A stretch of 64,000 nt of DNA from an uncultured Pelagibacteraceae bacterium. GTDB taxonomy: Bacteria > Pseudomonadota > Alphaproteobacteria > Pelagibacterales > Pelagibacteraceae. Location of the stretch: NCBI GenBank assembly GCA_902537845.1, contig CACBDC010000001.1, forward strand, positions 1 to 64,000. The letters are read 5' to 3'. Shown here in pieces: positions 22,124 to 36,922 of the stretch; within the stretch, counting starts at the first letter, position 1; the number at the start of each line of letters is the position of its first letter. The translations under genes and the position numbers were made by a program. A model generated the notes under the pieces. That model was not told where the DNA came from. It did not search any database and saw only the letters and a list, made by a program, of their open reading frames with translations.

Positions 22124-23889
22124 ATGCCAAAATTATTAAGTGGAGCAGAAATTGTTTTTAAAGCGCTAGAGGATCAAAAAGTAGAATATATTTTTGGTTA
22201 TCCTGGAGGCGCAGTATTACCAATTTACGATGAATTAAAAAATCATAAATCAATCAAACATATTTTAGCAAGACACGAACAAGGCGCAGGTCACTCAGCT
22301 GAAGGATATGCAAGATCAAGCGGTAAGCCTGGAGTTTTATTAGTTACATCTGGGCCAGGAGCAACTAATGCTGTAACAGCACTTACAGATGCTTACATGG
22401 ACTCAGTTCCTCTTGTTTGTATCTCAGGACAAGTGCCAACACACCTAATTGGAACTGATGCATTTCAAGAGTGCGACACTACAGGTATAACTAGACCGTG
22501 TACAAAACATAATTGGTTAGTGAAAGACGTAAATGATCTTTCAAGAGTTTTACATTTGGCATTCGAAGTAGCAACGACAGGAAGACCTGGACCAGTTTTA
22601 GTAGATATTCCAAAAGATATACAATTTAAAAAAGGTAAGTATAAATTTTTTAAGAATACACTTAAAAAGAAACTAAATGGAAAAGCTGCACGTAAAATAC
22701 CTAACACAGAATTAGATAAATTTATTGATCTGATAAAAAAATCATCGAAGCCTATATTTTACACAGGCGGAGGAGTAATAAACTCAGGACCAGAAGCAAG
22801 CAAATATTTAAGGGAATTAGTTTCGCTAACAGGTTTTCCAATTACTTCAACTTTGCAAGGATTAGGAGCTTATCCTGGAGATGATCCACAATTTTTAGGT
22901 ATGCTTGGAATGCACGGAACTTATGAAGCAAATAATGCGATGCATGATTGTGACTTAATGATAAATATTGGCGCAAGGTTTGACGATAGGATTACTGGTA
23001 AGGTTGATGAATTTTCACCAAGGTCAAAAAAAATTCATGTTGATATTGATCCATCATCTATTGGAAAAAATATAAAAGTAGATTTAGCTATTGTTAGTGA
23101 TGTAACAGAACTTTTAAAATCATTAATAAAAAGGTTTAAGGAAAAAAATAAAAACTTTGTAAATTCTAATAAACAAAAAACATCAAAATGGTGGGAACAA
23201 ATTGAAAAATGGAGAGAAAAAAAGTCATTGAACTTTATTAATAGTGATAAGATTATAAAACCTCAACACGCAGTACAAAGATTATATGAGTTAACAAAAA
23301 CTCAAGATACTTTTATCACTACTGAAGTTGGTCAACATCAAATGTGGGCGGCTCAACATTACAAATTTAATAAACCCAATAGATGGATGACGTCTGGAGG
23401 TCTTGGTACAATGGGTTATGGACTCCCGGCAGCTATCGGTGTTCAAATAGCAAATCCTGGAAAATTAGTTGTTGATATTGCTGGTGAGGCATCTGTCCTA
23501 ATGACAATGCAAGAAATGTCTACTGCGGTTCAATACAGATTACCAATAAAAATATTTATTTTAAATAATGAGTACATGGGCATGGTTAGACAATGGCAAG
23601 AGCTTCTACATGAAAAAAATTATTCTGAAAGTTATACAGCGGCGTTACCGGACTTTGTAAAACTAGCAGAGTCTTACGGTTGCGTTGGTATCAGAGCAAA
23701 AACACCTGATGAACTTGATGAAAAAATAAAAGAAATGATAAATATTGATAAACCAGTAATATTTGATTGTGTAGTAGACAAAGCAGAAAACTGTTTTCCA
23801 ATGATACCTTCAGGTAAGCCACACAATCAAATGTTATTAGGTCCCGAAGAAGAAGAAGAAATTTCCGATGAAGGGAAAATTTTAGTTTA

Positions 23890-23890
<1 letters not shown>
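22124..23890 (+). CDS. ilvI: acetolactate synthase large subunit
   Basis: This thiamin-diphosphate enzyme joins two pyruvates, or pyruvate and 2-oxobutyrate, in the first common step of valine, leucine and isoleucine synthesis. The N-terminal glutamate is in ARHEQGAGHSAEGYARSSG. The C-terminal ThDP motif reads GEAS(23 residues)LNN; Asp at the second position is more common, so Glu replaces a metal ligand conservatively. The stop overlaps the ilvH start. 588 residues, normal for the family. Confidence 0.93.
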
Positions 23891-25459
<1,569 letters not shown>

Positions 25460-25501
25460 CCCATTCTGAGTCTAAATAACAGAGTTAAACTACATAATTA
25501 T

Positions 25502-25529
25502 TTGCAAATTCTAGCTTTGATTGTAATAT
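25502..25529 (+). promoter_or_regulatory. possible leuA promoter
   Basis: TTGCAA at 25502 and TAATAT at 25524 are spaced 16 bp apart in the 102-bp gap between ilvC and leuA. No attenuator hairpin with a leucine-rich leader peptide is seen. In such AT-rich DNA this match is weak evidence. Confidence 0.3.
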
Positions 25530-25561
25530 AAGTTGCTATAAATTTTTATAATTATTTAGCT

Positions 25562-28166
<2,605 letters not shown>

Positions 28167-28184
28167 TTTATTTTTAATGAATAA

Positions 28185-29030
28185 ATGTCAGTTAGTAGAG
28201 ATGATTTTGGTATAGCTTTTCGTTCAGCCCTTTTACAAAGAGGTGCAACGCAAAAATTTTCAATTTTTTCACTCATAATTGTCGCAATAATAATTTTCTT
28301 TCTAGATATTTATGGTTTCACCGCAGTTAAAACAGCGAGAAGTTTTATTAACGATGTTGTCTACAGAGTAACTTATCTAGCTTCAGCACCAACAAGATTG
28401 TTCCCAGGAATAAACCAAGGTGTTGCTAGCCATTTCAATTTAAAAAAAGAAAATGAAGAATTAAGAAAAGTAATTGAGCGTTATAAATCGCTTGATCTTA
28501 ATTTAGAATATATATCTAATGAAAATAAAAATTTAAAAAAGGTTTTAAATACTGAAAATGTTGAGAGCGTTTCGAATATAGTTCTAGCTAAAGTTTTAGT
28601 AGATCGTAATAGTCCATTTTTAAAATCAATAATCATTAATAAAGGAAGCAAAGAAGGCATTATAAAAGGTATGCCAGTTACTCAAAATAAATATTTAATT
28701 GGGAGAATAGTTGAGACAAATTATTTATCATCAAGAGTATTATTACTTAATGATTTGAATAGTAGAATTCCAGTTACTTTTGACGAAAAAGGCACCCAAG
28801 CGATATTGACTGGAGGCGGAACACGTAAACCAACACTATCATATTTACCGGAAAATTATCAGTTTGTTGAAGATGTTACGGTTTTTGCTTCAGGAAAAGA
28901 TGGAATTTTTAGTGCAGGTACACCAATTGGAAAAACAAAAGATAATGGGGAAGTCGAGCTATTCGTTGATCCAAATCAATTGTCTTTTGTAACAGTAAAT
29001 CTAATTAAACCAACTAAGGAAGTTTTTTAA
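28185..29030 (+). CDS. mreC: rod-shape-determining protein MreC
   Basis: The 281-residue product has one N-terminal membrane span (FSLIIVAIIIFFLDIYGF), a periplasmic coiled coil (KKENEELRKVIERYKSLD) and the two beta domains of MreC. It links MreB inside the cell to penicillin-binding proteins outside. Its stop shares a base with the mreD start. Confidence 0.9.
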   Translation: MSVSRDDFGIAFRSALLQRGATQKFSIFSLIIVAIIIFFLDIYGFTAVKTARSFINDVVYRVTYLASAPTRLFPGINQGVASHFNLKKENEELRKVIERYKSLDLNLEYISNENKNLKKVLNTENVESVSNIVLAKVLVDRNSPFLKSIIINKGSKEGIIKGMPVTQNKYLIGRIVETNYLSSRVLLLNDLNSRIPVTFDEKGTQAILTGGGTRKPTLSYLPENYQFVEDVTVFASGKDGIFSAGTPIGKTKDNGEVELFVDPNQLSFVTVNLIKPTKEVF

Positions 29031-29542
29031 TGGCAAAAGGAAATATCATAAAAAAATTTTTTGCATCTGGCCCATTAATCTTATTGTATTACTTATCAAT
29101 AAGTGAACTTGATACAAATCTTGAAAAATTATTTGAAGTTTTTTCTTTAAATTTACAAATTATTATTATTTATTTTTGGATTATTAAACGTCCAAATCTA
29201 ATGGGAACAGGACATATCTTTTTTGCAGGACTTATAAATGATGTAGTCATGGGGTTTCCCTTAGGTATAAGCTCACTATCTTATTTAATTGTTTGTTTTG
29301 TTGGCAATTATGTAAGGAACAAAAGTGTTAATACGACGATAGCATCTGACTGGTTTACTTTCTTAATTGCTTTATTGTTTGCTAATTTACTTTTCTTTTC
29401 ACTATTAAATAATTTCTCCGATGTCGCCATTTCTTACTCAAAAATTGGTTACAACACTTTCTTTACTTTGTTTTTGTTTCCAGTTTTTTGGTTTTTATTT
29501 CATCTTTATCAATTAAGTTTTATAGGTTCTCAAGATGCTTAG
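29030..29542 (+). CDS. mreD: rod-shape-determining protein MreD
   Basis: The 170-residue product is a membrane protein with about five spans, and the position between mreC and mrdA identifies it. The GHIFFAGLINDVVMGFPLGI segment resembles the conserved central block of MreD. It overlaps mrdA by 8 bases. MreD is poorly conserved, so context carries much of the call. Confidence 0.85.
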   Translation: MAKGNIIKKFFASGPLILLYYLSISELDTNLEKLFEVFSLNLQIIIIYFWIIKRPNLMGTGHIFFAGLINDVVMGFPLGISSLSYLIVCFVGNYVRNKSVNTTIASDWFTFLIALLFANLLFFSLLNNFSDVAISYSKIGYNTFFTLFLFPVFWFLFHLYQLSFIGSQDA

Positions 29543-31469
29543 CCCAGGCTCAGGTAATACTGTTATAAAATCAAAGCTTATAGGCAGAAGAATGTTTTTA
29601 ATTACAGCTGCAAAAGCTGTGGTAATGGTTGGTCTAGTAGGTAGACTTATATCTCTCCAAATCAATCAATCTACAAAATACAAGTCTTTATCTGATAAAA
29701 ATAGATTTAGAGAATGGAAATTGGCTCCTGAAAGAGGAATTATAAAAGATTTTTTCAACACAGAAATTGCATCAAACGAGCCACTTTATCAAGTTCATTT
29801 AGTTCCAGAAAATGCGAAAGATATTGATAATTTATTTGTAAGACTAAAAGCAATCTTAAATATCACAGATAAAAAAGTATCTTATTTAAAAAGAGTTATA
29901 AAAAAACAAAAACCTTGGGAACCAGTAATAGTTTCTGAAAATTTAGATTGGTCTGATTTTTCAAGAATTAATTTATTTTTGCATGAACTTGAGGGCGTAG
30001 AACCCATAGTATCTGTTGCAAGAACTTATCCTGATAATTCTTCAGCTCATATTTTAGGCTATGTATCTCAAATTAGTGCTAAAGATTTGAAAACAAAAGA
30101 ATATCTTCAAGATCTAGCCGTGCCAGGTATGGCCATTGGAAAAACAGGTCTAGAGAGAAAATTAGATGAGAAGATAATTGGTAAACGTGGTTATCAGCGT
30201 TATGAAGTAAATGCTTATGGTAAAAGAATTAGAGAAATTAAAATTGACCAAGGTCAGGCAGGTAAAAGTTTTAAAACTACATTAGATTATGAAGTACAAA
30301 AATTCACTAATGAACTTTTAAAAGACAAAGCAGCGGCAGTATGTGTGATGGATGTCTACAATGGAGATATAGTATCTTTAGTTTCGTCTCCAACATTTGA
30401 ACCTAATGCATTTGTTCATGGTCTAGATAAAATTTATTGGAATAGTTTAATTAAAAATGAAAAGAAACCTTTAGCTAACAAAGCTTTGTCAGGATTATAT
30501 CCCCCTGGGTCTACAATTAAAACTTTGGTGGCTTTGAGCGCTTTAGAAAATAAAATTATAAGGCCTTTAGACACTTTTAGATGTAAAGGAAAGATAGAAC
30601 TCTACGGCGAAAAGTTTCACTGTTGGGAGAAAGATGGACATGGAATTGTAAATCTAAGAAAGGGCATTCAAAGATCCTGTGACGTTTATTTTTATGAAGT
30701 CGCGAGAAAACTCGGTGTTGATCGTTTATCAGAAACTGCAAAAAGATTCGGTTTAGGTAAGAAAGTTTTAGATGACTTTATTGAAGAAAGGTCAGGAGTA
30801 GTTCCAAATACCAAGTGGAAGAAAAAATTTATTGGACAAAACTGGTATTTAGGTGAAACTCTTCACTCAGGTATTGGCCAAGGATATTTTCAAAGCACAC
30901 CTTTACAATTATGTTTAATGACAGCTCAAATAGCTAATGGAGGTTTTGAAATTAAACCAAGAATAATATTTGATGAGAAAAATGACAATCTTAGAAAATA
31001 TTTGAAATATAAAAACGAAAATCCAAATGAACCTCTTCCAACTGAATTATTATTATCAAATTTTAATTTAAAACCTTTATTTAAAAACCAAGAACACATA
31101 AACTTGATAAAAGACGCCATGTTCTCCTCATCTAATGAACCTGGGGGGACTTCATATAGACACAGATTAGAAAATCCAAAATTTACTTTTGCAGGAAAAA
31201 CTGGATCATCTCAGATTAAAAGATTTACAGAGGCACAGCGAGAAGCTGAGGTTAAACAAGAAAGTTTACCATACAAAGACAGAGATCATGCATTGTTCGT
31301 GGCATTTGCACCCTATAAAGACCCTCAATATGCAATTAGTGTTTTAGTCGAGCATGGCGGCTCTGGCGGTAAAGCCGCAGCACCTATAGCAAAAAAAGTA
31401 ATCAAAAAAGTTCTTGAAAGACACGAATTAAGAAGAAAAGTAAATAATTTAATTGGAGAGTCAGTTTAA
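29535..31469 (+). CDS. mrdA: penicillin-binding protein 2, elongasome transpeptidase
   Basis: The 644-residue product has a short cytoplasmic tail, a membrane anchor near residues 20-41, a pedestal domain, and a transpeptidase domain with Ser326-x-x-Lys329 (PGSTIK), the SxN-type motif as Ser381-Cys-Asp383, and Lys555-Thr-Gly557. It crosslinks peptidoglycan during cell elongation together with RodA. It overlaps both neighbours slightly. Confidence 0.93.
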   Translation: MLSPGSGNTVIKSKLIGRRMFLITAAKAVVMVGLVGRLISLQINQSTKYKSLSDKNRFREWKLAPERGIIKDFFNTEIASNEPLYQVHLVPENAKDIDNLFVRLKAILNITDKKVSYLKRVIKKQKPWEPVIVSENLDWSDFSRINLFLHELEGVEPIVSVARTYPDNSSAHILGYVSQISAKDLKTKEYLQDLAVPGMAIGKTGLERKLDEKIIGKRGYQRYEVNAYGKRIREIKIDQGQAGKSFKTTLDYEVQKFTNELLKDKAAAVCVMDVYNGDIVSLVSSPTFEPNAFVHGLDKIYWNSLIKNEKKPLANKALSGLYPPGSTIKTLVALSALENKIIRPLDTFRCKGKIELYGEKFHCWEKDGHGIVNLRKGIQRSCDVYFYEVARKLGVDRLSETAKRFGLGKKVLDDFIEERSGVVPNTKWKKKFIGQNWYLGETLHSGIGQGYFQSTPLQLCLMTAQIANGGFEIKPRIIFDEKNDNLRKYLKYKNENPNEPLPTELLLSNFNLKPLFKNQEHINLIKDAMFSSSNEPGGTSYRHRLENPKFTFAGKTGSSQIKRFTEAQREAEVKQESLPYKDRDHALFVAFAPYKDPQYAISVLVEHGGSGGKAAAPIAKKVIKKVLERHELRRKVNNLIGESV

Positions 31470-32593
31470 TGTTAAAACCAAGATCAATTCAATCTTCATT
31501 GAATTTTAGAGATAAAATTTTATCAATTGATTACATTCTTGTATTTTCAATTTTAATTTTAGGAATAGTTAGTATGTTTGCTATGTATTCTACTGATGGC
31601 GGAGAATTTAAGTATCATACGAACAGTCATATTTTACGTTTTTTTGTATTTTTTGGAATGTTTTTTGTTGTATCTTTTATTAAGATAAGATTATGGCACG
31701 ATACAAGTTATTTAATTTATATTGGAATATTTATTTTACTCCTTGGAGTTAAATATTTTGGTTTAACGTCATCTGGATCTAAAAGATGGTTGGATCTCTA
31801 TTTTATGAATTTACAACCCTCTGAATTAATGAAAATTGGTTTAATCTTATTTCTTGCAAAATATTATCATCGAATTTCAATAGAGAGCATAAATAGTTTT
31901 AGATATTTAATTTTACCAATCACTGTTCTTATCGGACCTGTAATTTTAGTTGCAACTCAACCAGATCTAGGAACATCTATATTAATTGCAGCAGGAGGAA
32001 TAGTTGTAGCTTGGTTAGCTGGGGTTAGAGCAAAATTTTTTATTTATTCCGGAGTTGCTTTAATCGCTTTACTTCCAGTGGCAGTTTCATTTTTAAAACC
32101 CTATCAAAAATCAAGAATATTAACTTTTCTTAACCCGGAGAGAGATCCATTAGGTGCAGGATATCAAATAATACAGTCTAAAATTGCTATTGGTTCAGGA
32201 GGGTTATTTGGAAAAGGATTTCTTAATGGCTCTCAAAGTTACCTCGACTATTTACCAGAGAAACATACTGATTTCATATTCACCCTTTTTTCAGAAGAAT
32301 TTGGTTTCTTCGGATCATTATTTATCCTCCTTTTATATGCTGTAATAATTTCAAGAATTATTAAGATAGGAAACATCACTCGAAGTAATTTTGGCAAGCT
32401 ATATTGTTATAGTTTTGCCACAGCTTTCTTTACATATGTAGTAGTTAACATGATGATGGTCCTAGGATTATTGCCTATTGTTGGGTCTCCATTACCAATT
32501 ATGTCATATGGAGGCTCCTCAATGATGGCAATCATGTTTGGACTAGGAATTGTAATGTCTTGTAAGATTTATAAAGATGTTCCAGTAAATTAA
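31469..32593 (+). CDS. rodA: SEDS peptidoglycan glycosyltransferase RodA
   Basis: The 374-residue product has about ten membrane spans and SEDS-family blocks: LQPSELMKIGLILFLAKY, then TQPDLGTSILI with the key Asp of the glycosyltransferase, and the closing GSPLPIMSYGGSSMMA. It polymerises lipid II into glycan strands with PBP2 as partner. Last gene of the shape operon before a 70-bp gap. Confidence 0.93.
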   Translation: MLKPRSIQSSLNFRDKILSIDYILVFSILILGIVSMFAMYSTDGGEFKYHTNSHILRFFVFFGMFFVVSFIKIRLWHDTSYLIYIGIFILLLGVKYFGLTSSGSKRWLDLYFMNLQPSELMKIGLILFLAKYYHRISIESINSFRYLILPITVLIGPVILVATQPDLGTSILIAAGGIVVAWLAGVRAKFFIYSGVALIALLPVAVSFLKPYQKSRILTFLNPERDPLGAGYQIIQSKIAIGSGGLFGKGFLNGSQSYLDYLPEKHTDFIFTLFSEEFGFFGSLFILLLYAVIISRIIKIGNITRSNFGKLYCYSFATAFFTYVVVNMMMVLGLLPIVGSPLPIMSYGGSSMMAIMFGLGIVMSCKIYKDVPVN

Positions 32594-32662
32594 ATTCAAC
32601 CTAAAATGATCAAAAAAAACTTAAATATTGGCTTGTATAATTATTAAATAAGTGATTAGTTT

Positions 32663-33127
32663 ATGAAAAATTATATGTTTGGTGATAAAAAAATAAAGAT
32701 TAAAGACTCGGAAAGATCGCTTATAAGTGAAACTGTAAGCATCGAGGGGACAATCAATAGTTCAGGAGCTATCGATGTGGCTGGATTAGTTAAAGGTCCA
32801 GTTTACTCGAAAGAGCTTATCGTAAGAGATACTGGTTCTATAACTGGAACAATCGAAGCTGACGATGTAGAGATACATGGTCATTTAGATGGAAAAGTTT
32901 CTGCTCAAAACATAGTTATAGGTGCTACCGGCACAGTCAAAGGAGATATTGAGTTCGGCAACAATCTCCGAACTGAAAATGGCGCGGATATTGATGGTTA
33001 TATTAAGAAAACAAATAGTTCAAAATCTAAATTAACAGGAGACTTCTTATTCAAGAAAAAAGACAAAAAAGAAGCACCTGAAAATGAAGAAAGACCAGAC
33101 GTAGTTAACAAAGAAGCAATCGCCTAA
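32663..33127 (+). CDS. bactofilin
   Basis: The 154-residue product has the central bactofilin beta-helix with repeated glycine/valine strands (SGAIDVAGLVKGPVYSKE, then GHLDGKVSAQNIVIGATG), flanked by short polar tails. Bactofilins form non-nucleotide filaments at the membrane and help shape and localise wall synthesis. Its location after rodA fits the cluster. The C-terminal tail is charged and probably disordered. Confidence 0.88.
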   Translation: MKNYMFGDKKIKIKDSERSLISETVSIEGTINSSGAIDVAGLVKGPVYSKELIVRDTGSITGTIEADDVEIHGHLDGKVSAQNIVIGATGTVKGDIEFGNNLRTENGADIDGYIKKTNSSKSKLTGDFLFKKKDKKEAPENEERPDVVNKEAIA

Positions 33128-33173
33128 TCTACCGCACTACTATTTTTCATTACATTGCAATATAATTTTCATA

Positions 33174-34433
33174 ATGGAAAATTATAAATGTAAATCAGTT
33201 GGCATTGTAGGATCGGGAATTCAAGGGGTTTGCTCAGGACTACAACTAATTAAAAAAGGAATACCTGTAACAATTTTCGACAGACACGATCCTCTATCAA
33301 GTGAATTTAAAGCTGCCTCTTATGGAAACGCTGGTCATTTCTCACCTTATGCAGTTTTACAATTTAATCGTCCAGACGTTTTATATGATGTACCTAAAAT
33401 GTTAATTAGTTCTTACGGACCACTTGCTCTTAAATGGAATTACATTCCGAAAATGTTTAATTGGTTTATACATTATTTTAGAAATTGTAACTATAACTCG
33501 ATGATGCATACTGCTAAAAATATGCATCAAATTTTAAGTTTATCGAATGATGCCTATGAAGAAATCTTTCAAGAGATTGATACTACAGGGCTAGTTGAAA
33601 AAAAAGGCATTATCTATATTTGGACAAAAAAAAATTTAAAAAGTAGAAATTTAGAAATAAAAGTTCGTAAAGAGCTTGGCATCGAGCAAAAACTTTTAAC
33701 TCAAAGAGAAGTTTTAGATTTAGAACCTAATTTAAAACCAGTATTTGATGCTGGAGTAATCTATGAAAGTGCAATGCATGCAAGAGATCCTCATGGAATT
33801 CTTAAAAAAATATTTAAACTATTTTTAGAGCGTGGAGGTAAGTTTATTCAAACTAACATTAAAAATTTAGAACAAATAAATTATAACGAAACAGTCATAA
33901 GATCAGAAAATGAGGAATATAAATTTGAAAAAACTGTAGTAGCTTCAGGGGCTTTTTCAAAATTATTAACTGATCAGTTAGGTGAAAATATTCCACTGGA
34001 TACCGAAAGAGGGTATCATGTCCACTTTAAAGAAAAAGATCATTTAATTAGTCGTCCGGTAATCTTTTTAGATAGAGGCTTTGGGATGACTCCTATGAAC
34101 CAAGGATTGAGAGCCGTTGGAACAGTTGAATTAGGTGGTCTCAAAAACCCTCCATCTAAAAAAAGAATTGATTATATTATTCAATGCGCTAAAGAACTTT
34201 TACCCGACCTAGGTAATCACGATGATGAATGGCTAGGTTTTAGACCTACACTTCCTGATTTTCTACCAATTCTAGGTCCATCATTAAAAAATAAAAATAT
34301 TATCTATGCTTTTGGCCACCAGCATTTAGGCTGGACTTTGGGAGCAATAACAGGCAAGATTATTTCAAAAATAGTTGCTGGGGAAAAAACAAATCTTGAT
34401 TTAACTCCATACAGCTCAAAAAGATTTAATTAG
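33174..34433 (+). CDS. D-amino-acid dehydrogenase-like FAD oxidoreductase (DAO family)
   Basis: The 419-residue product has the FAD motif GIVGSGIQGVCSGLQL near residues 9-24 and a C-terminal block (WLGFRPTLPDFLPILGPS, then HQHLGWTLGAITGK), the DadA-type signature. The family removes amino groups from D-amino acids or related amines, feeding electrons to quinone. The substrate is not evident. It leads a run with an EamA-type transporter and a D-2-hydroxyacid dehydrogenase, suggesting uptake or export and oxidation of an amino or hydroxy acid. Confidence 0.8.
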   Translation: MENYKCKSVGIVGSGIQGVCSGLQLIKKGIPVTIFDRHDPLSSEFKAASYGNAGHFSPYAVLQFNRPDVLYDVPKMLISSYGPLALKWNYIPKMFNWFIHYFRNCNYNSMMHTAKNMHQILSLSNDAYEEIFQEIDTTGLVEKKGIIYIWTKKNLKSRNLEIKVRKELGIEQKLLTQREVLDLEPNLKPVFDAGVIYESAMHARDPHGILKKIFKLFLERGGKFIQTNIKNLEQINYNETVIRSENEEYKFEKTVVASGAFSKLLTDQLGENIPLDTERGYHVHFKEKDHLISRPVIFLDRGFGMTPMNQGLRAVGTVELGGLKNPPSKKRIDYIIQCAKELLPDLGNHDDEWLGFRPTLPDFLPILGPSLKNKNIIYAFGHQHLGWTLGAITGKIISKIVAGEKTNLDLTPYSSKRFN

Positions 34434-34440
34434 GAATTTC

Positions 34441-35331
34441 TTGTCAAAAAATTATTTAGCTTATTTTTTTTTAATTTTAGCAGCTTTATTTTGGTCAGGA
34501 AATTTTATTATTGGGAAATTTGCAACTTTATTTGAAGTTCCACCACTCACTCTCAATTTTTTAAGATGGGTTATGGTATGGTTTATATTGATACCATTTA
34601 CAATTAAAGAAATTCTAGCGAAGAGAAACTATATAAAAGAAAACTTTTTAGTAATAAGTTTTATGGGCATATTAACAATTAGCACTTTTAATTCGGTTGT
34701 TTATTTCGCTTTGAACTTTACACAAGTGATAAACGCAGTTTTAATGTTAGCTGCAATCCCTCCAATGATAATAATTTTTTCGTCAATTATGAATATTGAA
34801 AAAACAAATATATTTCAAATATCTGGATTAATTTTATCAATATTTGGTGTTGGAACAATTATTTCAAATGCAGACATTCAAAAAATAATTTCTTTAAGTT
34901 TTAATAAAGGTGATATTTGGATGTTAGTTTGCGTTTTAAGCTGGTCATTATATTCAACGTTACTTAAAAAAAGTAAGCTTAAATTATCTCAATTTTCTTT
35001 AATTCAATTAATGGTTACTGTGGGATTAGTTTTTTTGTTTCCTCAATTCCTATACGAACAATCAATTGGGTTAGATGTAAAAATAAACAAAGCTTTTGTA
35101 TTCATTTTAACTTACGTAGTTATCTTTCCCGCGATCGCGGCGTATTATTGTTGGCAGAAAGCTATTGAACTCATAGGACCCAATAGATCATCCATGTTTA
35201 TTCAGCTGATGCCACTTTTCAGTGCACTAATGGCAATAATAATTTTTGAGGAAAAATTTCAATTATTTCATTTTATTGGAGCAACTTTTATAATTTCTGG
35301 TATTTATTTATCAAACAGAAAAATCCAATGA
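34441..35331 (+). CDS. EamA/DMT-family transporter
   Basis: The 296-residue product has ten predicted membrane spans in two EamA repeats; the first begins LAALFWSGNFIIGKFATLF and the second GDIWMLVCVLSWSLYSTLL. Members export or import amino acids and metabolites. The start is TTG, 5 bases after the gene before it, and the stop overlaps the next start, so this is an operon. Substrate unknown. Confidence 0.85.
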   Translation: MSKNYLAYFFLILAALFWSGNFIIGKFATLFEVPPLTLNFLRWVMVWFILIPFTIKEILAKRNYIKENFLVISFMGILTISTFNSVVYFALNFTQVINAVLMLAAIPPMIIIFSSIMNIEKTNIFQISGLILSIFGVGTIISNADIQKIISLSFNKGDIWMLVCVLSWSLYSTLLKKSKLKLSQFSLIQLMVTVGLVFLFPQFLYEQSIGLDVKINKAFVFILTYVVIFPAIAAYYCWQKAIELIGPNRSSMFIQLMPLFSALMAIIIFEEKFQLFHFIGATFIISGIYLSNRKIQ

Positions 35332-36278
35332 TTAAAGTTGCTGTTATAGATGATTATCAAAATGCTTTTCAACAAATTGTTGAGATAGAAAAATATAAAA
35401 ATAAATTTGATTTTAAAGTTTTTAATCAACCTTTTACAGATGAAAAAGAAGCTAAAGTTGAATTAGAAAATTTTGAGGCCTTATTTATTATGAGAGAAAG
35501 AACTCCAATTAGCAAAGATCTGATAGAAAGTTTACCTAATTTAAAATACATTATGACCTCGGGAATGCGAAACAATGCTATTGATTTAGTTACAGCTAAG
35601 AAAAAAAATATAATTGTTTGTGGAACAGAAATTAATTCCAATCCTGCTGCAGAAATAACTTGGGCTTTAATTCTTGGGCTTTATAGAAATATGAAACAAG
35701 AAATCGATAATATGTTTCAAGGTTATTGGCAAACTACTATCGGTTTAGAGTTAAAAGGGAAGATGTTAGGTTTAATTGGCCTTGGAAAAATTGGAACACA
35801 AGTGGCTAACGTTGCAAAAGCTTTTGGCATGGAAGTTTGCGCATGGAGTGAAAATTTAAACTTATCCCATGCAAATGAAATAGGTGTTTTACCAATGAGT
35901 AAAGAAGATTTACTTAAAAATTCAGATATAATTTCGATCCATATAGTTTTAGGTGAAAGATATAAAAATCTGATAACAAAAAAAGAGTTAGGTATGATGA
36001 AAAAAACTGCTTTTCTAATTAATACCTCAAGGGGGCCAATAATTAATGAAAATGATTTAATTGAAGCTCTTAAAGATGAAGTTATAGCTGGGGCGGGCCT
36101 AGATGTTTTCCAAAAAGAACCTTTGCCTCAAGATCATAAATTAAGATTTCTTTCTAACGCTCTATTATTGCCACACATAGGATATGTCACTGCAGAAAAT
36201 TACACTAAATTCTATTTACAAATGATTGAAAACCTCGAGGGATGCCTAAAAAATAAACCCTTAAGGCAAATTTCATAA
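35328..36278 (+). CDS. D-isomer-specific 2-hydroxyacid dehydrogenase
   Basis: The 316-residue product has the NAD motif GLIGLGKIGTQVANVAKAFG near residues 144-163 and the catalytic Arg, Glu and His blocks of the family (INTSRGPIINENDL, DVFQKEPLP, LPHIGYVT). It reduces a 2-keto acid or oxidises a D-2-hydroxy acid. The specificity is open: phosphoglycerate, glyoxylate and others share this fold. It overlaps the EamA gene by 4 bases. Confidence 0.85.
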   Translation: MIKVAVIDDYQNAFQQIVEIEKYKNKFDFKVFNQPFTDEKEAKVELENFEALFIMRERTPISKDLIESLPNLKYIMTSGMRNNAIDLVTAKKKNIIVCGTEINSNPAAEITWALILGLYRNMKQEIDNMFQGYWQTTIGLELKGKMLGLIGLGKIGTQVANVAKAFGMEVCAWSENLNLSHANEIGVLPMSKEDLLKNSDIISIHIVLGERYKNLITKKELGMMKKTAFLINTSRGPIINENDLIEALKDEVIAGAGLDVFQKEPLPQDHKLRFLSNALLLPHIGYVTAENYTKFYLQMIENLEGCLKNKPLRQIS

Positions 36279-36388
36279 ATATACTCTTCAATTACAGGTT
36301 GTGTTTGATAAACTCATTTTGAGTGATTCGATTCGTTTAATTAAAAACAAATCTATGCTTAAACATAGATAAGTTAAGGAAAGGGAGT

Positions 36389-36790
36389 ATGAAAAAAATA
36401 TTTAGTTCTTTGGCAGTGCTATTTTTATTAAGTGGTTGTGCTGAGTCTCTTGCTCTGTTAGGTCCCGCCTCAACTTCTGTTACAGGGGGAAATATAGCAC
36501 ATTCGACTGTTTCTTCAGCTATGAGTTATGGAGTTAAAAAACAAACAGGCAAAAGCCCTATGGAACATGCAATGGCGTACGCAGAGGAAAAAAACCCCAA
36601 TAAAAAGAAAGAGCCTTGCCTATCCTTCCTTGAAAAAACTAATTTAGAAATTTGTACGATTATTAAAAAACAATTAAGTATAACAAAATCTAAAATACTA
36701 AAAATATCTAGGGACAAATCTATAAAAGACCTTACTTCGTCAATACAACCTAATATAGATAAAAAATTTAAAATTAAGCACCTAGATTAA
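36389..36790 (+). CDS. lipoprotein, copy A of a tandem pair
   Basis: The 133-residue product has a lipobox (LLSGCAES, cysteine at 17) and a shared core SYGVKKQTGKSPMEHAMAYA with copy B. A cysteine pair (EPCLSF and EICTII) is conserved in both copies. The remaining C-terminal part is basic and differs. RBS AAAGGGAG precedes the ATG. No family recognised; it appears to be a SAR11-type small lipoprotein. Confidence 0.65.
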   Translation: MKKIFSSLAVLFLLSGCAESLALLGPASTSVTGGNIAHSTVSSAMSYGVKKQTGKSPMEHAMAYAEEKNPNKKKEPCLSFLEKTNLEICTIIKKQLSITKSKILKISRDKSIKDLTSSIQPNIDKKFKIKHLD

Positions 36791-36922
36791 TTCATCAGAA
36801 AAGAAAACCTCAGGTAGAAATTTTAATTGACGACTATCTCAAGTTGTTCTCAATAAAAATTTGTAAAAAATATAATAAACTTTTTTTTACAACTGAATCA
36901 GATATACAAAACCAAATTATTT

